A stretch of 64,000 nt of DNA from CAVVDT01 sp963747005 (lineage in GTDB: Bacteria > Pseudomonadota > Alphaproteobacteria > Rhizobiales > Aestuariivirgaceae). Each line of letters opens with the position of its first letter. Position 1 is the stretch's first letter. Below are positions 8,087 through 16,321 of the stretch, one piece after another. The DNA is taken from the NCBI GenBank assembly GCA_963747005.1, contig CAVVDT010000006.1:1-64000 (forward strand), given 5' to 3'. The position numbers and the translations under genes were made by a program. The notes beneath the pieces are model-generated. The model made no database searches. It saw nothing but the letters and a program-made list of their open reading frames with translations, and had not been told where the DNA came from.

Positions 8087-9169
8087 ATGCCCGAGCGGCT
8101 CGACCGGCAGCGCGAATTTTCCGGCACCGGCGAAGTACGGCCGGGCCAGGCCTTCGATGTCGATAGGCTGGAGGCGTGGCTTGCAGCCAACATGGCGGGG
8201 TTCGCCGGCCCCTTGCAGGTCGCCCAGTTCAAGGGCGGCCAGTCCAACCCGACCTATCGGCTGACAGCGGCGTCCGGTTCCTACGTCCTGAGGCGCAAGC
8301 CACCGGGCAAGCTGTTGCCGTCCGCCCATGCGGTCGACCGCGAATATAGGGTGATCTCGACTCTTCATCCCCTGGGCTTTCCGGTCGCCCGCCCGCATCT
8401 TCTGTGCGACGATGAGAGCATCATCGGCACGGCGTTCTACGTCATGGACTTCGTTGACGGCCGGGTTATCTGGGAGCCTTTCGTGCCTGAGGTCGATGGG
8501 GCGGAGCGGGCCGCAATCTTCGATGGTCTCAACGCCACTATCGCAAAGCTTCATGCCATCGACCCGCTGACGGCGGGGCTTGGCGATTTTGGCAAGGCTG
8601 AGGGCTACGTGGCGCGCCAGATCAGGCGCTGGTCGGAGCAGTACCGGGCCTCGGAGACCGAAAAGATCGCCGAGATGGATCGGCTGATGGACTTCTTGCC
8701 GGACGCCGCACCAGCGGGGGAGGGGGCGGCCATCGTGCATGGCGATTTCCGCCTAGACAACTGCATCGTCCATCGAAGCGAGCCGCGCATCCTGGCGGTC
8801 CTCGACTGGGAACTCTCGACGCTGGGCGATCCCATCGCCGACTTCACCTATCACCTGATGCAATGGCGCATGCCGCCGTCGCAAACGGGCGCCGGGGTGG
8901 GGACGCTGATCGGTCACGAGGACCTGCCGGGCGTACCGCGCATCGAGGACTATGTGGCGGCCTACTGCACGCGCCGCGACCTTTCCGGCATCCCCGATCT
9001 CGATATTTATCTCGCCTACAACTTCTTCCGCATGGCGGCCATCTATCAGGGGATCGTCGGGCGGGTGCGCGACGGCACGGCCGCCAACCCCAACGCGGCG
9101 CGCATGGCCGGGCAGGTGAGACCCATGGCCGAGGTGGCATGGTCCTATGCCCGCCGCGCGGGGGCCTGA
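8087..9169 (+). CDS. APH-family phosphotransferase (ACAD10/11-like kinase domain)
   Basis: A 360-residue aminoglycoside-phosphotransferase-fold protein. It shows the glycine-rich FKGGQSNPTYRL loop (about 48-59), the YVLRRKP lysine region (about 66-72), the catalytic HGDFRLDN (D220, N225), and the metal-binding LDWELSTLGDP (D240). This subgroup resembles the kinase half of ACAD10/ACAD11, which phosphorylates 4-hydroxyacyl-CoAs, and is often found near acyl-CoA dehydrogenases; none is adjacent here. It begins 4 bp after the hydrolase and ends 3 bp before the patatin, so the genes form one transcript. The substrate cannot be told from the sequence. Confidence 0.75.
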   Translation: MPERLDRQREFSGTGEVRPGQAFDVDRLEAWLAANMAGFAGPLQVAQFKGGQSNPTYRLTAASGSYVLRRKPPGKLLPSAHAVDREYRVISTLHPLGFPVARPHLLCDDESIIGTAFYVMDFVDGRVIWEPFVPEVDGAERAAIFDGLNATIAKLHAIDPLTAGLGDFGKAEGYVARQIRRWSEQYRASETEKIAEMDRLMDFLPDAAPAGEGAAIVHGDFRLDNCIVHRSEPRILAVLDWELSTLGDPIADFTYHLMQWRMPPSQTGAGVGTLIGHEDLPGVPRIEDYVAAYCTRRDLSGIPDLDIYLAYNFFRMAAIYQGIVGRVRDGTAANPNAARMAGQVRPMAEVAWSYARRAGA

Positions 9170-9172
9170 GCG

Positions 9173-10024
9173 ATGACGGGCGGGAAGCCGCGCATCGGCC
9201 TGGCGCTCGGCGGGGGCGGGGCGCGCGGGCTTGCCCACATCGCCATGCTGGAGGTGTTCGACGAACTGGGCGTCAAGCCGGCGGTGATCGCCGGCACCTC
9301 GGCGGGGGCCCTCATCGGGGCGGCCTATGCCTCGGGCGTGCCGGCGTCCGTCATCCGCGCCCACGCCGAAAGGGTGCTCGGCAACCGCATGGAATTCGCC
9401 CGGCAGTTGTTCGGCGGCGGTCGCGGCACGCTGCGCCGGCTCATCGACTTCAAGTTCCTCGGTTCGATGCAGGTGGACGGGGGGACGCTGACGCGCCTGG
9501 TCCTGCCCGACGGCGTGGCCCCGCGGCTGGAAGAGACGGTCATTCCCTTCAAGGTCATCGCCACCGATTTCTATGCCCGGCGCGAGACGGTGATCGATCG
9601 GGGGCCGCTGGTCGAAGCGGTAGCCGCCTCCATCGCCCTGCCGGGGCTGATCTCGGCCCCGCCCATCGGCGGGCGGGTGATGATCGACGGCGGCATCACC
9701 AACCCGGTGCCCTTCAACCATGTGCGCGAGCAAAGCGATCTGGTGGTGGCGATCGATGTGACCGGCGGGCCGGTGGAGCGCCGGGGGCGCGCACCCCGCA
9801 ACACCGATCTCGCCTTCGGCGCCTCGCAAATCCTGATGAAGTCGATCACCGCCTTGATGCTGAAGGAGAGTCCGCCCGATATCCTCATCGCGCCCGACGT
9901 CGACCGCTTCCGGGTACTGGAATTCTTCCGGGCCCACGAGATCATCGAATTGGCCCGCCCGGCAGCGGTGGAGTTGAAGGACAGACTTGGCCGGCTGTTG
10001 CTGCGGGGGACTGGTGAGCCATAA
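9173..10024 (+). CDS. Patatin-like phospholipase (RssA-type)
   Basis: The 283-residue patatin-domain serine lipase carries the oxyanion loop GGGGARG (13-19), the nucleophile elbow GTSAG with S43, and the second dyad residue D172 in IDGG. This is the short bacterial RssA/YchK group, which lacks a transmembrane tail or calmodulin-like additions. It probably hydrolyses acyl esters or lysophospholipids, but the natural substrate is not known. It is last in the run that starts with purD. Confidence 0.85.
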   Translation: MTGGKPRIGLALGGGGARGLAHIAMLEVFDELGVKPAVIAGTSAGALIGAAYASGVPASVIRAHAERVLGNRMEFARQLFGGGRGTLRRLIDFKFLGSMQVDGGTLTRLVLPDGVAPRLEETVIPFKVIATDFYARRETVIDRGPLVEAVAASIALPGLISAPPIGGRVMIDGGITNPVPFNHVREQSDLVVAIDVTGGPVERRGRAPRNTDLAFGASQILMKSITALMLKESPPDILIAPDVDRFRVLEFFRAHEIIELARPAAVELKDRLGRLLLRGTGEP

Positions 10025-10081
10025 CGATATTGATTGCATCGCCCGCTTTGCCTCAGGCTCCAAATGCGTTAATTGAAGGGC

Positions 10082-10318
10082 ATGAACCGTCATGACATGG
10101 GCCTGCCGAAGGTAGGCGAAGCCAAGCTCAAATATCTCGATGCCGACTATCAGGTGGTCGTGCAGGGCGATTACGTGCGTTGCGCGGTGACCGGTCAGGC
10201 CATTCGCATCGAGGACTTGCGCTACTGGTCGGTTGAGCGTCAGGAGCCTTATGTGAACGCCGAGGCGGCTCTCAAGCGTTACATGGAAAGCAGGTCCGGG
10301 GCCGGCCAGGCCGAATGA
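10082..10318 (+). CDS. DUF2093 family protein
   Basis: A 78-residue protein (from the ATG at 10082; an ATG three codons upstream is also possible) with the DUF2093 signature: GEAKLKYLDADYQVVVQGDY, a CAVTGQ turn, IRIEDLRYWSV and YVNAEAALKRY. The family occurs mainly in Alphaproteobacteria, usually beside xseA and purD, and has no assigned function. Here four genes separate it from purD. The single cysteine gives no metal site. Confidence 0.85.
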   Translation: MNRHDMGLPKVGEAKLKYLDADYQVVVQGDYVRCAVTGQAIRIEDLRYWSVERQEPYVNAEAALKRYMESRSGAGQAE

Positions 10319-10328
10319 GGCGGCGCGT

Positions 10329-11465
10329 TCAGGTATCCATCACCGTTTCGGCAATCAGCCGGTCGACCACGGCCCGCAGCGCTTCCTCGTGGGTGGCGCT
10401 GGCCTTGATGCACTTCTCGTAGGTTTCGCGCTGGCGGTCGGCGCTGGTGCCGCGCTGAAGGATAGTGCGGGCGGCCTCGATCTCCTTCAGGCAGCCCAGG
10501 GCCGTGGCGTCGACATTGAGCAGGCTGAGCAATTCCCCCAAGAGGTCCGCATAGGGAACCAGTTCGCCGAGGCCGAAATCCAGCATGCCGCCGACGGTGC
10601 CGTAGCGCTGGGCCCGCCAGCGGTTCTCGTTGATGAGGAAGCGGTTGTACTGGCGCCAGCGCTGGTTGTCGCGCCTGAGGCGGTAGAGAAAACGCACCAG
10701 ACAGCGATAGAGAGCAGCCAGGGTGAGGGTGTCCTCCACCCGGGTCGGCACATCGCAGATGCGCATTTCGAGGGTCGGAAAGCGCGCCGAGGGCCGCAGG
10801 TCCCACCAGATCTTGCTCGAATCCTCGATGATGGCGTTGTCGACCAGGATGCGCACCACGCGCTCATATTCCGAATAGCTGGAAAAGCCAGGCGGCAGGC
10901 CGGTGCGCGGCAGGTTGTCGAAGATGGTGAGGCGGTAGGATTTGAGCCCCGTGTCGCGGCCGTGCCAATAAGGCGACGAGGTGGAAAGCGCCAGCAGATG
11001 GGGGAGGAAGTAGCTCACCTGGTTGAACAGATCGATACGCAGCTCAGGGTCCTCGACGGCCACATGCACATGCATGCCGCAGATCAGCATGCGTCGCGCC
11101 ACGCCTTGCAGGTCGCGGGCCAGCGCCGCGTAGCGCTCCTTGTCGGTGGTACGCTGGTCGGCCCAGTTGGCGAAGGGGTGGGTGGAGGCGGCAATCGGCG
11201 CCAGGCCGAAGGTTTCGGCGACGGTGGCGATGGTGCGCCTGAGGCGGGTGAGGTCGGCGCGTGCTTCTTCAAGGCTGGCACACACCCCGGTGCCGACCTC
11301 GATCTGGCATTGCAGGAACTCCGGACTCACCTGGCCCTTGAGGCGCGCTTCGCATTCGGCCAGCAGGCCTGCCGGTGCCGCGGCGACGAGGTCGCGGCTC
11401 GACTTGTCGACCAGGAGGTATTCTTCCTCGATGCCGATGGTGAAGCTGGGTTCCGGCAGGCGCAT
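10329..11465 (-). CDS. ybdK: YbdK-family carboxylate-amine ligase (GCS2 fold)
   Basis: The 378-residue protein of the glutamate-cysteine ligase 2 family starts with TIGIEEEYLLVD, carrying the metal-binding glutamates, and contains CGMHVHVAVED, ALSTSSPYWHGRDTGLKSYR and LEMRICDVPTRVEDTLTLAAL, all hallmarks of YbdK. Family members form gamma-glutamyl amide bonds weakly, and the physiological substrate is uncertain. It lies 13 bp downstream of a small membrane-protein gene on the same strand and is probably co-transcribed with it. Confidence 0.88.
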   Translation of the reverse strand: MRLPEPSFTIGIEEEYLLVDKSSRDLVAAAPAGLLAECEARLKGQVSPEFLQCQIEVGTGVCASLEEARADLTRLRRTIATVAETFGLAPIAASTHPFANWADQRTTDKERYAALARDLQGVARRMLICGMHVHVAVEDPELRIDLFNQVSYFLPHLLALSTSSPYWHGRDTGLKSYRLTIFDNLPRTGLPPGFSSYSEYERVVRILVDNAIIEDSSKIWWDLRPSARFPTLEMRICDVPTRVEDTLTLAALYRCLVRFLYRLRRDNQRWRQYNRFLINENRWRAQRYGTVGGMLDFGLGELVPYADLLGELLSLLNVDATALGCLKEIEAARTILQRGTSADRQRETYEKCIKASATHEEALRAVVDRLIAETVMDT

Positions 11466-11478
11466 GTCGGCAGATGAG

Positions 11479-11721
11479 CTAGGCGTTCAATTGCGCATAG
11501 TAGAGCACACCGGCATTGGCGACCAGCAGGAGAATGGACATGAGGAGGCTGGTGGACGACTGGTGCTTGTCCGCACGCGCCCGGCGCACTGCCCAGAACA
11601 GGAAGAGCAGCCCATTGACCAGAACAAGCTGAACGTAAAGCGGCGGGTGGCCGGTGGTCATCAGTCGCTGGTATTCCTGCAGATGCATGCTGGCGAGGTT
11701 CTGGCGAAGAGTGTCCATCAT
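11479..11721 (-). CDS. Small two-helix membrane protein
   Basis: This 80-residue protein has two hydrophobic helices, about residues 28-45 (YVQLVLVNGLLFLFWAV) and 58-77 (SLLMSILLLVANAGVLYYA), joined by a short basic segment RRARADKHQ. It has no recognised domain. It is immediately upstream of ybdK on the same strand, so they may be expressed together. Function unknown. Confidence 0.65.
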   Translation of the reverse strand: MMDTLRQNLASMHLQEYQRLMTTGHPPLYVQLVLVNGLLFLFWAVRRARADKHQSSTSLLMSILLLVANAGVLYYAQLNA

Positions 11722-11802
11722 GTTCCTGCGACCTCCGGACGGCGCTGTTTCATGCAGTCTAGGTCGCCCGGGTTAACGAGCGCTTGCCCCTCGATGTTCG
11801 GT

Positions 11803-12759
11803 AGTGGGTCATTTTGAAATCTGTTCCCGCTTTTTGTAGGGGCCGCGCGGCTTTGGTGGAACCTTGATGCTCCAATATTCATCCGTAATGCGAATGAGAT
11901 CGGCAACATCCATGATCGACTTGGTCACGCCAGCGGCCATCGCCGGAGTTATGCGCAAGGTCTGATGGACCCGGCAGAAGTTGTAGTATGCGAAGTGAAG
12001 CGCCACGGCGAAAGCATGGTTCTCAACCTTCTTTGAAAACGCATCCGTTAGGCGAGTGAAGCGACGAATACCCATACGCATGGTGCGGTTCTGGCGCTCA
12101 ACGTAGGACGTACTCACATGCACCATGTCGGGGTTGCCTTCGACCCGCGCCTTGCGCGCACCAACGCACTCTGCCGGGCTGTATTTGCCCTTTGCGGACT
12201 CGGGGGCGGCACCATACAACTTCACAAGCTGCGCATAATCGACATCGCCACCGAATGCGCCTTCAACCGCCTCCAGATAGGCTTTGTGGCCGTCCGTAGT
12301 GATCTGGACCCGATTTGCAAGGCGTTTGGCAAGATCGTCCGCAATAGCAATGGCTGAGTCACTGCCACGACCACCAACATAGAACGAACCGACAAGCTTG
12401 CTATCGGCATCCAGCGCGACCCAAGTCCATATGTCGCCAGCGCTGCCCTTGCGGTGCTCAGAAACGTTCTTCTGCTTCGCGCCAACGAATGACCAGATTT
12501 CGTCTAACTGCCAACGACGACCATTCAGATTGATCAGCGTTTCATCGTGATAGGCCCACACCGCTTCACCTACCTCACAAAGAAGTTTGAGAACGGTATT
12601 CTTGACCACGTTGCAGAGACGCGCGGTGCCACGAACGGAGTTTCCCTCCACGAGGCACCGGACAATCTGAATACGCTTTTCGAGGGGCAGCTTGTTCATG
12701 CCCCTACTATGTCAGCTTTCTGCTTGACTGTCAAGCATATTCGATCATTTTGAACCAGT
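11803..12759 (-). mobile_element. IS1-like insertion sequence
   Basis: This is the transposase gene plus imperfect terminal inverted repeats. The left end reads AGTGGGTCATTTTGA and the right end, on the minus strand, ACTGGTTCAAAATGA, with matches concentrated in TGG-TCA-TGA. The ends are estimated to a few bases. No flanking target duplication is evident, so one side may have been deleted. The element sits between normal GC-rich sequence on the left and an AT-richer truncated gene on the right. Confidence 0.6.
11809..12699 (-). CDS. IS1-family-like DDE transposase
   Basis: An intact 296-residue transposase of the single-frame IS1-like type common in Alphaproteobacteria. The N-terminal helix-turn-helix (residues 1-45, NKLPLEKRIQIVRCLVEGNS) is followed by a DDE catalytic domain with D66 in QLDEIWSF, D136 in TTDGHKAY and E201 in YVERQNRTMRMG, and the family end FYNFCR-type motif near 240. 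Unlike classical IS1 it needs no frameshift. No truncation is seen, so the copy may be active. Confidence 0.88.
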   Translation of the reverse strand: MNKLPLEKRIQIVRCLVEGNSVRGTARLCNVVKNTVLKLLCEVGEAVWAYHDETLINLNGRRWQLDEIWSFVGAKQKNVSEHRKGSAGDIWTWVALDADSKLVGSFYVGGRGSDSAIAIADDLAKRLANRVQITTDGHKAYLEAVEGAFGGDVDYAQLVKLYGAAPESAKGKYSPAECVGARKARVEGNPDMVHVSTSYVERQNRTMRMGIRRFTRLTDAFSKKVENHAFAVALHFAYYNFCRVHQTLRITPAMAAGVTKSIMDVADLIRITDEYWSIKVPPKPRGPYKKREQISK

Positions 12760-13638
12760 GAGTGACATTAGTTGCCACGAGACCTTCTCCTCTCCGGTGG
12801 CATACCGAAGCACGGACTTACTATGCAGAACGGCAACATACTGATTATTGATTACCCACTGATCATCATGCTTGAAGTCGTCATGCAGCGTACCGATAAT
12901 TTCCTCGCCCTCGGGAGGCACTAGGTGGAAGAAGCTTCGATCCACGTCCAGTCCCCTGAGGATTCCATTTATTTCAACAGTATCGTCGCTTGCGTCGCCA
13001 GTCTCTTTGATCGTGTTCTTCAAGCGTGTGGCAGTAGCGGCGTCGATACTGCACTGCTCGCGATTCTCAGGCGACTTTGACCAGGACACATTGGCATCAA
13101 ATCCATACCTGCTATGGATATCCGCCCACATATAAGCGCGCGAAATCGTTGCGACGCCAACACGATCAGCCAAAGCTCGCAAGGTCGAACTTGAGTCAGC
13201 CGCCAATACCTCGAACGCCAAATGAACTGCGGTATCAAGGTCAGATTTTATGGCCAACAACCGGTCATTTGGAATTGTAAATGACAACCCCAACGAACCT
13301 TGGTGTGCGCTTGCAAAATTCAAGGTGGACAGTTTCGCGTTTTCCGCTGAGACGCCATACTTGCGTTTCGGCGCAGACCTGATCGCATCAAATATCGAGG
13401 TAATGATTTCTTGGAACCTTTGCAGCGATTGTCCGACAGCAGTGATCGGGAACACGTCGCTGCCAACCGGTTCAATTCGATAGTCCACAATATCGAACTG
13501 CTCTGCCGCCTGGATTCGCTCCAGCTTCGCCATTAAATCGCGCCGACGCTTCTCTAGGGAGCCCAAGTTGATTTTCGCAATGTCACGATGTTCGCCAAGC
13601 TGGAACTGGCCGGCAGGCTCATGTATAACACGCCGCAT
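12745..13638 (-). pseudogene. Unknown protein truncated at its 3' end by the IS element
   Basis: A frame of about 297 residues with lower GC than its neighbours. I take the ATG at 13638 as start (MRRVIHEPAGQFQLGEHRD). A GTG at 13665 is the alternative. No known domain is recognised; residues 20-45 are charged and helical, and the rest is mixed alpha/beta without membrane segments. The last codons (TGSK and the stop) are supplied by the right inverted repeat of the insertion sequence, so the natural C-terminus is lost. Its continuation is not visible on the other side of the IS. Foreign origin is inferred. Confidence 0.55.
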
Positions 13639-13799
13639 GTGGCGCGCCACGAAGGCGCGCGGCACGGCGATGGAGGCAAGGCCCGGGCGGCCATATCTTT
13701 AACCTTTGCGCCGATCGCCCCGGACATCCGGATGTGCCTGAAACAGACATTTGAGCGCTTTCGCCGCGGCGGTAGCGCGGTATTTGGGAGTTGCGAGAG

Positions 13800-15200
13800 A
13801 TGACCCGTCCATGGTCGCCCGACAGCTGGAGGTCCCTGCCCGTCGTGCAGGTGCCGGATTACCGCGACAAGCACAAGCTCGCCGAGGTCGAGGCGAGGCT
13901 CGCCGGATTCCCGCCGCTGGTGTTCGCCGGCGAGGCGAGGAAGCTGCAACGTAAGCTCGCCCGCGTGTCGGAGGGTCGCGGTTTCCTGTTGCAGGGCGGC
14001 GACTGCGCCGAGAGCTTTGCGGAACATTCCGCCGACAACATCCGCGATTTCTTCCGCGTGTTCCTGCAGATGGCCGTCGTCCTCACCTTCGCCGGCAGCC
14101 AGCCGGTGGTGAAGGTGGGGCGCATTGCCGGCCAGTTCGCCAAGCCGCGCTCGGCCGATACCGAAACGCAGAACGGGGTTGAGTTGCCGAGCTACCGCGG
14201 CGACATCATCAATGATATCGCCTTCGATGCTGAATCGCGCGAGCCCGATCCCGCCCGTCTCACCATGGCCTACCGGCAATCGGCGGCCACCCTCAACCTG
14301 TTGCGCGCCTTTGCCCAGGGCGGCTATGCCAACCTGGAACACGTGCATAAATGGACGCTGGGTTTCCTCAAGGGCTCGCCAGCCTCTGAACGCTATCAGG
14401 CGCTGGCCGACCGGCTGACCGAGGCGCTCGCCTTCATGCGCGCCTGCGGCGTCAATCCCGATACCGTGCCGCAGCTCAAGACCACCGATTTCTTCACCAG
14501 CCACGAGGCGCTGCTCCTGGGTTACGAGCAGGCGCTGACGCGGGTGGATTCGACCTCCGGCGACTGGTACGCCACCTCCGGCCATATGCTGTGGATCGGC
14601 GACCGTACCCGTCAGGCGGACCATGCGCATGTGGAATTCTGCCGCGGCATCAAGAACCCCATCGGGCTCAAATGCGGGCCGACAATGCAGCCGGACGAGC
14701 TGTTGCGGCTGATCGCCATCCTAAACCCGGCCAACGAGGCCGGCCGCCTCACCTTGATTGCCCGCTTCGGCGCCGACAAGGTGGAAGGACACCTGCCGGC
14801 CCTCATCCGTGCGGTGAAGGCGGAAGGATACCGGGTGGTGTGGTCGTGCGATCCCATGCACGGCAACACCATCAAGGCCACCTCCGGCTTCAAGACCCGG
14901 CCGTTCGACCAGATCATGACCGAGGTGCGCCGCTTCATGGGCGTGCATCGTGCCGAGGGGACGCATGCCGGCGGCATCCATGTGGAGATGACCGGCAAGA
15001 ACGTCACCGAATGCACCGGCGGTGCCATGGCGCTGTCGGATGCCGATCTCTCGGATCGCTACCACACCTATTGCGACCCGCGCCTCAATGCCGATCAGGC
15101 ACTGGAACTGGCTTTCCTGGTAGCCGAGGAGTTGAAGAAGGAGCAGGCCAGGCGCCCGGCCGATGAGGACGACGAGGACGCGGTGGAAGCGGCGGAGTAA
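13800..15200 (+). CDS. aroG: Class II 3-deoxy-7-phosphoheptulonate synthase
   Basis: It condenses phosphoenolpyruvate and erythrose 4-phosphate in the first step of the shikimate pathway. The 466-residue class II (plant/AroA-II) enzyme carries LLQGGDCAESF (about 62-72), KTTDFFTSHEALLLGYEQAL, HVEFCRGIKNPIGLKCGP, WSCDPMHGNT and GGIHVEMTGKNVTECTGG, which include metal- and PEP-binding residues. The ATG at 13800 (MTRPWSPDSW) fits the family start better than a TTG nine bases upstream. It has a short acidic C-terminal tail. Confidence 0.96.
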   Translation: MTRPWSPDSWRSLPVVQVPDYRDKHKLAEVEARLAGFPPLVFAGEARKLQRKLARVSEGRGFLLQGGDCAESFAEHSADNIRDFFRVFLQMAVVLTFAGSQPVVKVGRIAGQFAKPRSADTETQNGVELPSYRGDIINDIAFDAESREPDPARLTMAYRQSAATLNLLRAFAQGGYANLEHVHKWTLGFLKGSPASERYQALADRLTEALAFMRACGVNPDTVPQLKTTDFFTSHEALLLGYEQALTRVDSTSGDWYATSGHMLWIGDRTRQADHAHVEFCRGIKNPIGLKCGPTMQPDELLRLIAILNPANEAGRLTLIARFGADKVEGHLPALIRAVKAEGYRVVWSCDPMHGNTIKATSGFKTRPFDQIMTEVRRFMGVHRAEGTHAGGIHVEMTGKNVTECTGGAMALSDADLSDRYHTYCDPRLNADQALELAFLVAEELKKEQARRPADEDDEDAVEAAE

Positions 15201-15269
15201 GACGCACGGTCACGTCGCTGTTGGTTGCGAGCGCGATTGGCGCTAGGTGAGTTCATTCAATCATACCAT

Positions 15270-15356
15270 CGTCACCCCGGCGCAGGCCGGGGTCCAGAGT
15301 GCCATATGTCAATGCCGTAAGCCTTACCCTGGATTCCGGCCTTTGCCGGAATGACG
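15270..15356. repeat. Pair of inverted REP-like palindromes
   Basis: Two 28-bp copies, 15270-15297 (CGTCACCCCGGCGCAGGCCG...) and 15329-15356 on the opposite strand (CGTCATTCCGGCAAAGGCCG...), lie head to head. Each can form its own hairpin and together they form a larger one. This CGTCATTCCGGC element is a common dispersed intergenic repeat in Alphaproteobacteria. It sits between the convergent aroG and DMT-transporter genes and may end both transcripts. Confidence 0.8.
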
Positions 15357-15368
15357 AGGCGGCATTCA

Positions 15369-16250
15369 TTACTCCCCCGCCGGCTTTCCCAGACCGGATC
15401 GCGTGGTGCCGGGATATATGTTCAGCGTGTTTCCGGCGAGGATCAGCGCGGCACCGGCGGCAAGCCAGATATCGGCGGTCTCGGCAAACACCAGCCAGCC
15501 CAACAGCGCTGAAAGCGGAACCCGCAGGAAATCCATGGGCGCGACGACGGTGGCATCGGCATGGAACATCGCGGAAGTAAAGCAATAGTGCGAGAAGGTG
15601 CCGGCCAGACCGATGACGGCGAGCCATGCCCAGCCTGACGCACTCGGCCATTGCCACACCGCAAGACTCGGCCCCAGCCCCAGCACGAACTGGATAGACA
15701 TCATGTAGAAGATGACCGTGAGGGCCGATTCGGTGCGGGTCAGGGCCTTGGTCAGGGTGATCGAGCCGCCGAAGCCGAGGGCGGCGACCAGCGCTATCAC
15801 CTGGCCTGTCTCCACCGTGGTGATGCCGGGTCTGACGATCAGCAGCACCCCGGCAAAGCCGATGGCGATGGCTGCGATACGCAACCGGGACAATCGCTCT
15901 CCCAAAAAGGCGGTTGCGAGAATCGCCGTCCAGATAGGAAAGGTGAACTCGATGGATACCACCTGCGCCAGCGGAATGAGCGAAAGCGCCAGGAACCAGG
16001 AATACTGCGCCGCGTAGTGCACGACGTTGCGCACCAGATGCAGGCGGAAATGACGTGTGCGGGCCGGTCCGAAACCACGCACGGCGACCACCGGCAAGAG
16101 GAACATGAGGCCGATGCCGGACCTCACCACCATCACCTGGAAGACATTGACCTCCCTGGTCACCTCCTTGCCGGCCACCGACATGGCGAGCATCAGGGTG
16201 AGCCAGCCCGCCATCCACAGGGCCGCCTTGATGGTCGAGTGTTGATGCAC
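15369..16250 (-). CDS. EamA/DMT-family membrane transporter
   Basis: A 293-residue integral membrane protein with about ten hydrophobic helices in two EamA repeats (about 10-140 and 150-285), for example VVSIEFTFPIWTAILATAFLGERL and VAPMDFLRVPLSALLGWLVFAE. The drug/metabolite transporter superfamily exports small metabolites; the substrate here is unknown. The likely start is the GTG at 16250 (HQHSTIKAALWMAGW follows); the frame upstream is antisense-like, Arg-rich and lacks membrane features. Convergent with aroG. Confidence 0.85.
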   Translation of the reverse strand: MHQHSTIKAALWMAGWLTLMLAMSVAGKEVTREVNVFQVMVVRSGIGLMFLLPVVAVRGFGPARTRHFRLHLVRNVVHYAAQYSWFLALSLIPLAQVVSIEFTFPIWTAILATAFLGERLSRLRIAAIAIGFAGVLLIVRPGITTVETGQVIALVAALGFGGSITLTKALTRTESALTVIFYMMSIQFVLGLGPSLAVWQWPSASGWAWLAVIGLAGTFSHYCFTSAMFHADATVVAPMDFLRVPLSALLGWLVFAETADIWLAAGAALILAGNTLNIYPGTTRSGLGKPAGE

Positions 16251-16321
16251 GTTGTTCCCCCGGTCCCGAGTCTCAAGCCCGGGGCTGTTTAGCGGCGCGT
16301 GCAATGCCGCGCAAGCCGGGT

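Noticed and set aside
10389..11477. Long plus-strand frame opposite ybdK
   Set aside because: It is the antisense shadow of a well-conserved gene and shows no domain.
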